Source of the DNA: Lactobacillus laiwuensis
GTDB taxonomy: Bacteria; Bacillota; Bacilli; Lactobacillales; Lactobacillaceae
DNA: 64,000 bases
NCBI RefSeq assembly: GCF_019972835.1
Contig: NZ_BPPB01000003.1
Span: 36,758-100,757, forward strand
Direction: 5' to 3'
Under the pieces are notes generated by a model, which was given only the letters and a program-made list of their open reading frames with translations, was not told the DNA's origin and searched no databases. Below, one piece after another: positions 60,361-64,000 of the stretch; within the stretch, counting starts at the first letter, position 1, and the number at the start of each line of letters is the position of its first letter. Both the position numbers and the translations under genes were made by a program.

Positions 60361-61239
60361 ATGAAATACAGTTTATTAACATATAAGTACTTTATTGACG
60401 TAGTTGAAACTCAAGGATTTACCCCTGCTGCAAAACGAAATTTTGTCTCTCAAACCGCAATTAGCAATGCGATTAAAAATTTAGAAAAAGACTTAGGCGT
60501 TCAGCTAATTGATCGTTCAACTTCCCATTTTAAGGTCACTTTAGCCGGAATTAATTTGTACCATTGTGCAGTGCCCGTGCTAAACAAATATTACGAATTT
60601 AGCGAAAAAATCAGTCAGTTGAACAATTCTTTTCAAACGTTAAGAATACATTATTTGCACGCTTTTGATTATTGGGCTGTTGAACTGGCACATTCTCTTG
60701 CAAAAAACAATCCTGATTTACAATTACAACTTGATACTGAAAATTTTGCCGCTAGCATCCCTAAACTTGATGCAGGCGATTATGACGTATTGATTGGGTT
60801 TTCCACTGCCGTCAGTAAAATTAAAAATATCCATGTTAGAAAAGTTGGCACTGCCAATTTCGGCATTTTGTTGAATAAAAAGGCTATTGACCAAAAAGGC
60901 ATTCTGAAGAAAGACGCTATAAAAAAGCAGCCCCTTTTCTTACAAAAATGGACTGCTACTGATAATAATGACGTACAAACAAAAATTAAAAATATTCTGG
61001 ATAAAATGAATATCAGTTATGAACAAATAATTTACCTAGATAGTTTCGACGCTGCTCTAGCAAACGTTGTGTTGAATCATGGAATGGCAATTTATCCGGA
61101 AGAACTGCCACTGCCGAAAATGTATGATAATCATGTTACTTTTTTGCCCAACTTGCCTAAATTAAAATACGACGTTGTTGCGATATATAAAAATCCAGCT
61201 ATTTGTAATATTTTAGATCGTTCCCTGGCTAAAAAATAG
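60361..61239 (+). CDS. LysR-family transcriptional regulator
   Basis: 292 residues. N-terminal winged helix (about 3-62; FIDVVETQGFTPAAKRNFVSQTAISNAIKNLEKDLGVQLIDR), a linker helix, and a LysR substrate domain (about 90-285). It is divergent from glpK-glpO across about 145 bases and may control that unit, although LysR control of glp is not a standard arrangement. AAAGGA precedes the ATG. Confidence 0.85.
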   Translation: MKYSLLTYKYFIDVVETQGFTPAAKRNFVSQTAISNAIKNLEKDLGVQLIDRSTSHFKVTLAGINLYHCAVPVLNKYYEFSEKISQLNNSFQTLRIHYLHAFDYWAVELAHSLAKNNPDLQLQLDTENFAASIPKLDAGDYDVLIGFSTAVSKIKNIHVRKVGTANFGILLNKKAIDQKGILKKDAIKKQPLFLQKWTATDNNDVQTKIKNILDKMNISYEQIIYLDSFDAALANVVLNHGMAIYPEELPLPKMYDNHVTFLPNLPKLKYDVVAIYKNPAICNILDRSLAKK

Positions 61240-61260
61240 ATATTAAACTGCTTTCTATAA

Positions 61261-62453
61261 TTAGTCCAGTTTTCCCAATTTACCTAAACCAGTAACTACA
61301 GTTATAAGCATTGAAAAAAACATACAGACAGCGGCAACAATAAATATTGAATGGACTTCTGCTTTGATTAGAAAACCACTAATTAGTGACATAATTGGCC
61401 CTATAATCCTGGTTAACGAAGTTGAAATCGAAGTTATTGTTCCTTTAAATTTAGATGAAGTTTCTGCTTGAATAACAGTAAAGAAGTTGGCTTGCGACCA
61501 GACGCTACCAAACGAAACCATTGCGTAACCAAAAGTGACTAAAAAGTAAGATTGAACATTGAGCATGATCATGAAACCGATCATTATAAGTGAAGCAATC
61601 AGAATCATTTGCGTACCAAGTCTCATGTTTTTATTAATACGTAAATAAATAAAATTGCCTAGAATACTTGCAATCGCTGCTACCGTGAAAAAGTACTGAC
61701 CAAATTAACAGAAACATTCATTTCTTGTTTTAACAAAAAAGTAAGCATGGGAACAACTGCTTGAAAGCCAATGTTTGCCACGAAAAAACTTGCGATCAGC
61801 CATTTAATATCATGATGTGCAAATAAAAAGGTGATTCCCTCTTTTGCACTTTTATTAAAAGACTTTTCACCCTTTACTGACTTTTTTTCTGTATGTAAAG
61901 GTTCATAATCTTTAATAACATAAGTTAAGTAACCAAAGCTTAAGGCATCCAGTAAAAAGCCACCAATATAATTAATTAAATTAATAATGACAGCTGCAAT
62001 ACCTGGACCAAAAGTTTTTTGAATCGATGAAATTAATCCCATTTGTCCTGAAACAGATGAAAGTTCTTCTTTTTTAACCGACTCGGCTATGAAAATTTGA
62101 TATCCGGTCCAAGTAATTAAATCAAATGTACCAAGTATAAAGACTACCAATAAAAGCCAATATAATGAAATGTTTTTTATAACCAAAAATGGTGCAATTA
62201 TAATTAGCACCATTTGCATTATTAAAGAAAAGAGCATGATTTTCTTACGAGAATATATATCAAAAATGGGCCCAATTGTTAGTCCAAACAATGCTATGGG
62301 CAGATATTCAACTGCAGTTAACAGTCCCATTATGACTGATGAATGGGTTCTAGACAGCATCAGCAATGGGATTGCAAAAGTGTAAAATTGATCACCCAGT
62401 CCTGAAATGGCATAGCCTAAAAGTAGTTTGTTTTTTTGTGTTAAATTTTTCAT
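61261..62453 (-). pseudogene. MFS transporter (DHA3-like), frameshifted
   Basis: Two adjacent reading frames of one transporter. The first (62453-61680) encodes about eight helices from MKNLTQKNKLLLGYAISGLGDQFYTFAIP to LKQEMNVSVNLV, then runs into a stop. The second frame picks up GQYFFTVAAIASILGNFIYLRI (about 61690) and runs to 61261. The offset equals one lost base. Joined, the protein would be about 397 residues, normal for DHA3/macrolide-efflux-like MFS. It may be a true mutation or a sequencing error in the homopolymer-rich TTTGGTCAGTACTTTTTC area. Confidence 0.8.
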
Positions 62454-62697
62454 TGTGACTTCTTTTTAAATTTACGACAGACTATGTACTTAACTATTAA
62501 AACGCACATAATTTGCCTTTTTTAAGTTCAAATTAATTTAAGTAGTTTTATTGTTAGTAAAATAGTTTTTAAATCAGATCGTTTTTTGATTTATTTTTAG
62601 TATAATAAATATATATAAATAGAATAGCAGATTTTCTCAAGATTTGTCCATATTGCAAGCGACCTAAAACCTAAGGTAAAAATTAAGGAGTGTAATA

Positions 62698-62937
62698 ATG
62701 AAAGCAAATTTAAAAAGTGATAAAACGGGAGTAATTAAACAGGTAAAAGTTGGGGCAAGTTGGACAGCCCTTTTCTTTGGTGCGTGGGTACCAATCTTCA
62801 GAGGAGACTAGAAGTTTGCCATTCTTTTTGGAATTATTCAATTACTTGAATTTTGTTCTTTTGGAATTATAGGACTAATTATAAGAATTGTAACCTGTGT
62901 CAAATATAATTCTTGGTATATCAGAACTACTAAATAA
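62698..62937 (+). pseudogene. Small DUF2628-like membrane protein with an internal amber stop
   Basis: 79 codons with one in-frame TAG at codon 38 (62809-62811). Before it: ...GASWTALFFGAWVPIFRGD. After it: KFAILFGIIQLLEFCSF... to TAA. The family motif is FFGFFVPLFRGDWK, so a Trp codon TGG has become TAG. AAGGAG precedes the ATG. The rest of the frame is intact, so the change is recent or the base is miscalled. A truncated 37-residue product would lack the later membrane helix. Confidence 0.75.
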
Positions 62938-63108
62938 TAGTTATTCTCCTGCTGATAAAACATCTGAACAGGTATTAAGACAAAAAGGTCTTTACCTAAT
63001 TTGATTGGATTTTAAATAAGCAGATTTATAATTACAAGTGGAATGGTAAACTTTAATACAACTAACTAAAATTAAACTATTCAATTAAAATACAATTATT
63101 TCAAAATG

Positions 63109-63148
63109 TGACCTCAAAATTCATAAAATATTTGGAGGTCATTTTTTT
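63109..63148 (+). terminator. Intrinsic terminator
   Basis: Stem TGACCTC (63109-63115) / GAGGTCA (63135-63141) followed by seven T. It faces the small gene on the minus strand and may terminate both directions. Confidence 0.7.
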
Positions 63149-63158
63149 GATTAAAATT

Positions 63159-63374
63159 TTATTTCTTGATTTCACATGCAGTCACAATTTCTGAGATGCG
63201 AACTTCATTTTCTTCAGAACCTCTAATAAAAGTTAATTTCGGTTCATCATCTTCTTCATTCATAATATCTTGGACAAACATTGTTTTCGTTTTACCATTT
63301 TTTAACTTAAATTGAACAGTTCTACCGTAAAAATGTTTTCCTAACTCTTGCAATGTCATTTTATGTGGATCCAT
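63159..63374 (-). CDS. Small acidic protein, unknown function
   Basis: 71 residues, beginning MDPHKMTLQELGKHFYGRTVQFKLKNGK. Strand-rich with an acidic central stretch (MNEEDDEPK); it reads like a small SH3/Sm-like barrel, but no family is recognised. The ATG at 63374 has only weak upstream ribosome-site matches; the Met at codon 6 is an alternative. It stands alone. Confidence 0.55.
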   Translation of the reverse strand: MDPHKMTLQELGKHFYGRTVQFKLKNGKTKTMFVQDIMNEEDDEPKLTFIRGSEENEVRISEIVTACEIKK

Positions 63375-63948
63375 TTCATCAACTTCTTAGTCATCAAACA
63401 ATTTTTATATAATTTTGATACGGTAATAGATAAGCTTGTAAATCATCATTTTTAAATACTCAGTGAATAACAAGTAACATTTATTTTCACTTTTTTCATT
63501 TTATAACACTTACTTATTGTTTTTTACTGCTTCCCCTTTATCATAAGACTCTATTGATTCCATTGTCTATATAGTTAATAAGCATTTTTGCTACACGATT
63601 AATTGCTTCATATTATTTTTACTGAATGATCTTTCACAGAAAATGTTTATCAAAAAATGAATTGTTATCTATTAACAAACACTTCACTTTGGTTTCCATA
63701 TTCAAAGAATAAAATATTTAGATTATTTATTCTTTTATGCCGTGCGAAGACAAAATAAAGCCCTATGAATGCTTTATTCATAGGGCTTTATTTAAATATT
63801 TATGGCTCTATAATTTATCCTGTTGATGACTTATTCATGTGGTAAGCTGTTAATAGGTTTTTTATTGCATAAAAAAGGAGGACATCTTCCTCTTGCTTCT
63901 TGTAATAAAATATTAACTTCACCCAATATTTTATAGAAGGTTTGAATT
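63375..63948. other. AT-rich intergenic region with a strong hairpin
   Basis: About 570 bases without a convincing gene. A 14-bp perfect hairpin (63757-63770 / 63776-63789, AAAGCCCTATGAAT and its complement) with a T-run is a strong terminator. From about 63880 the sequence is the upstream part of the transposase gene, with GAGGACAT near 63884 and ATGTCCTC at the start codon forming an inverted pair. Confidence 0.7.
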
Positions 63949-64000
63949 ATGTCCTCTTTTAATAATTATATTAAATTTGCTCTTGATATTAAAGATCAAA
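63949..64000 (+). mobile_element. ISL3-family transposase, N-terminal part
   Basis: 17 codons reach the window edge: MSSFNNYIKFALDIKDQ. This opening, with (I/L)KFxLDIKD, is typical of ISL3-type transposases of lactobacilli (IS1165-like). AGAAGG lies upstream. The left terminal repeat cannot be defined here without the rest of the element. Confidence 0.7.

Overview
The window looks like a chromosomal piece of a low-GC Gram-positive lactic acid bacterium, most likely Lactobacillus in the strict sense. The evidence is the gene order mreB - DUF1146 - atpCDGAHFEB - upp - tsaC/sua5 - prmC - prfA - tdk, the many sugar PTS and phospho-glycosidase genes, strong AGGAGG-type ribosome binding sites and the AT-rich base composition. 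Species cannot be fixed from the sequence alone.

Layout. (1) 1-12.8 kb is conserved core: the mreB start, a small membrane protein, the complete F1Fo ATP synthase operon, uracil salvage, a translation/tRNA-modification operon and murT, without the gatD partner that usually sits beside it. (2) 12.9-19.3 kb is an accessory island. It holds a three-gene operon (RES-domain protein, sce7725/beta-family protein, sce7726-type PD-(D/E)XK nuclease) that looks like an uncharacterised defence or toxin system, then scars of an ABC transporter and an IS3-family element, two lipoproteins, and a membrane protein with a strict Cys-every-fifth-residue tract. (3) 19.39-28.92 kb is an integrated element of about 9.5 kb. 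It has a tyrosine integrase at one end, divergent repressor and excisionase-like genes over three operators, a prim-pol primase, a D5/P4-type helicase, an ArpU-like regulator and cargo genes, but no capsid, portal, terminase or lysis genes. It is therefore a satellite-like or plasmid-like island. It is bounded by a 21-bp direct repeat made of two TTTGYRCC-type units, and that motif is strongly clustered inside the element. (4) At 29.0-29.2 kb are tRNA-Gln and tRNA-Glu.

(5) 29.3-44.7 kb is a sugar and plant-glycoside region. A bglP-bglA-licT operon has a RAT/terminator switch and a cre site. A second phospho-beta-glucosidase sits with a cellobiose-type EIIC, next to a divergent AraC regulator. 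An apparent GH3 - GH78 alpha-rhamnosidase - beta-phosphoglucomutase operon follows. (6) 44.8-62.5 kb is mixed metabolic and envelope core: a PfoR-type EIIC preceded by a 22-codon ORF, a DHA2 exporter, pgi, VanZ-like, LtaS-like and SPFH proteins, an HK/RR pair with a small membrane partner, manA, glpO-glpK, a LysR regulator and a frameshifted MFS gene. (7) 62.6-64.0 kb holds decayed or small genes and the start of an ISL3-type transposase.

Working together: glycosides enter by the PTS as phosphorylated sugars, are cut by the GH1 enzymes, and feed glycolysis through Pgi and ManA. Glycerol enters through GlpK and GlpO. The ATP synthase of this fermentative cell probably acts mainly as a proton-pumping ATPase. 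The main accessory interest is the RES/sce7725/sce7726 operon and the repeat architecture of the integrated element.
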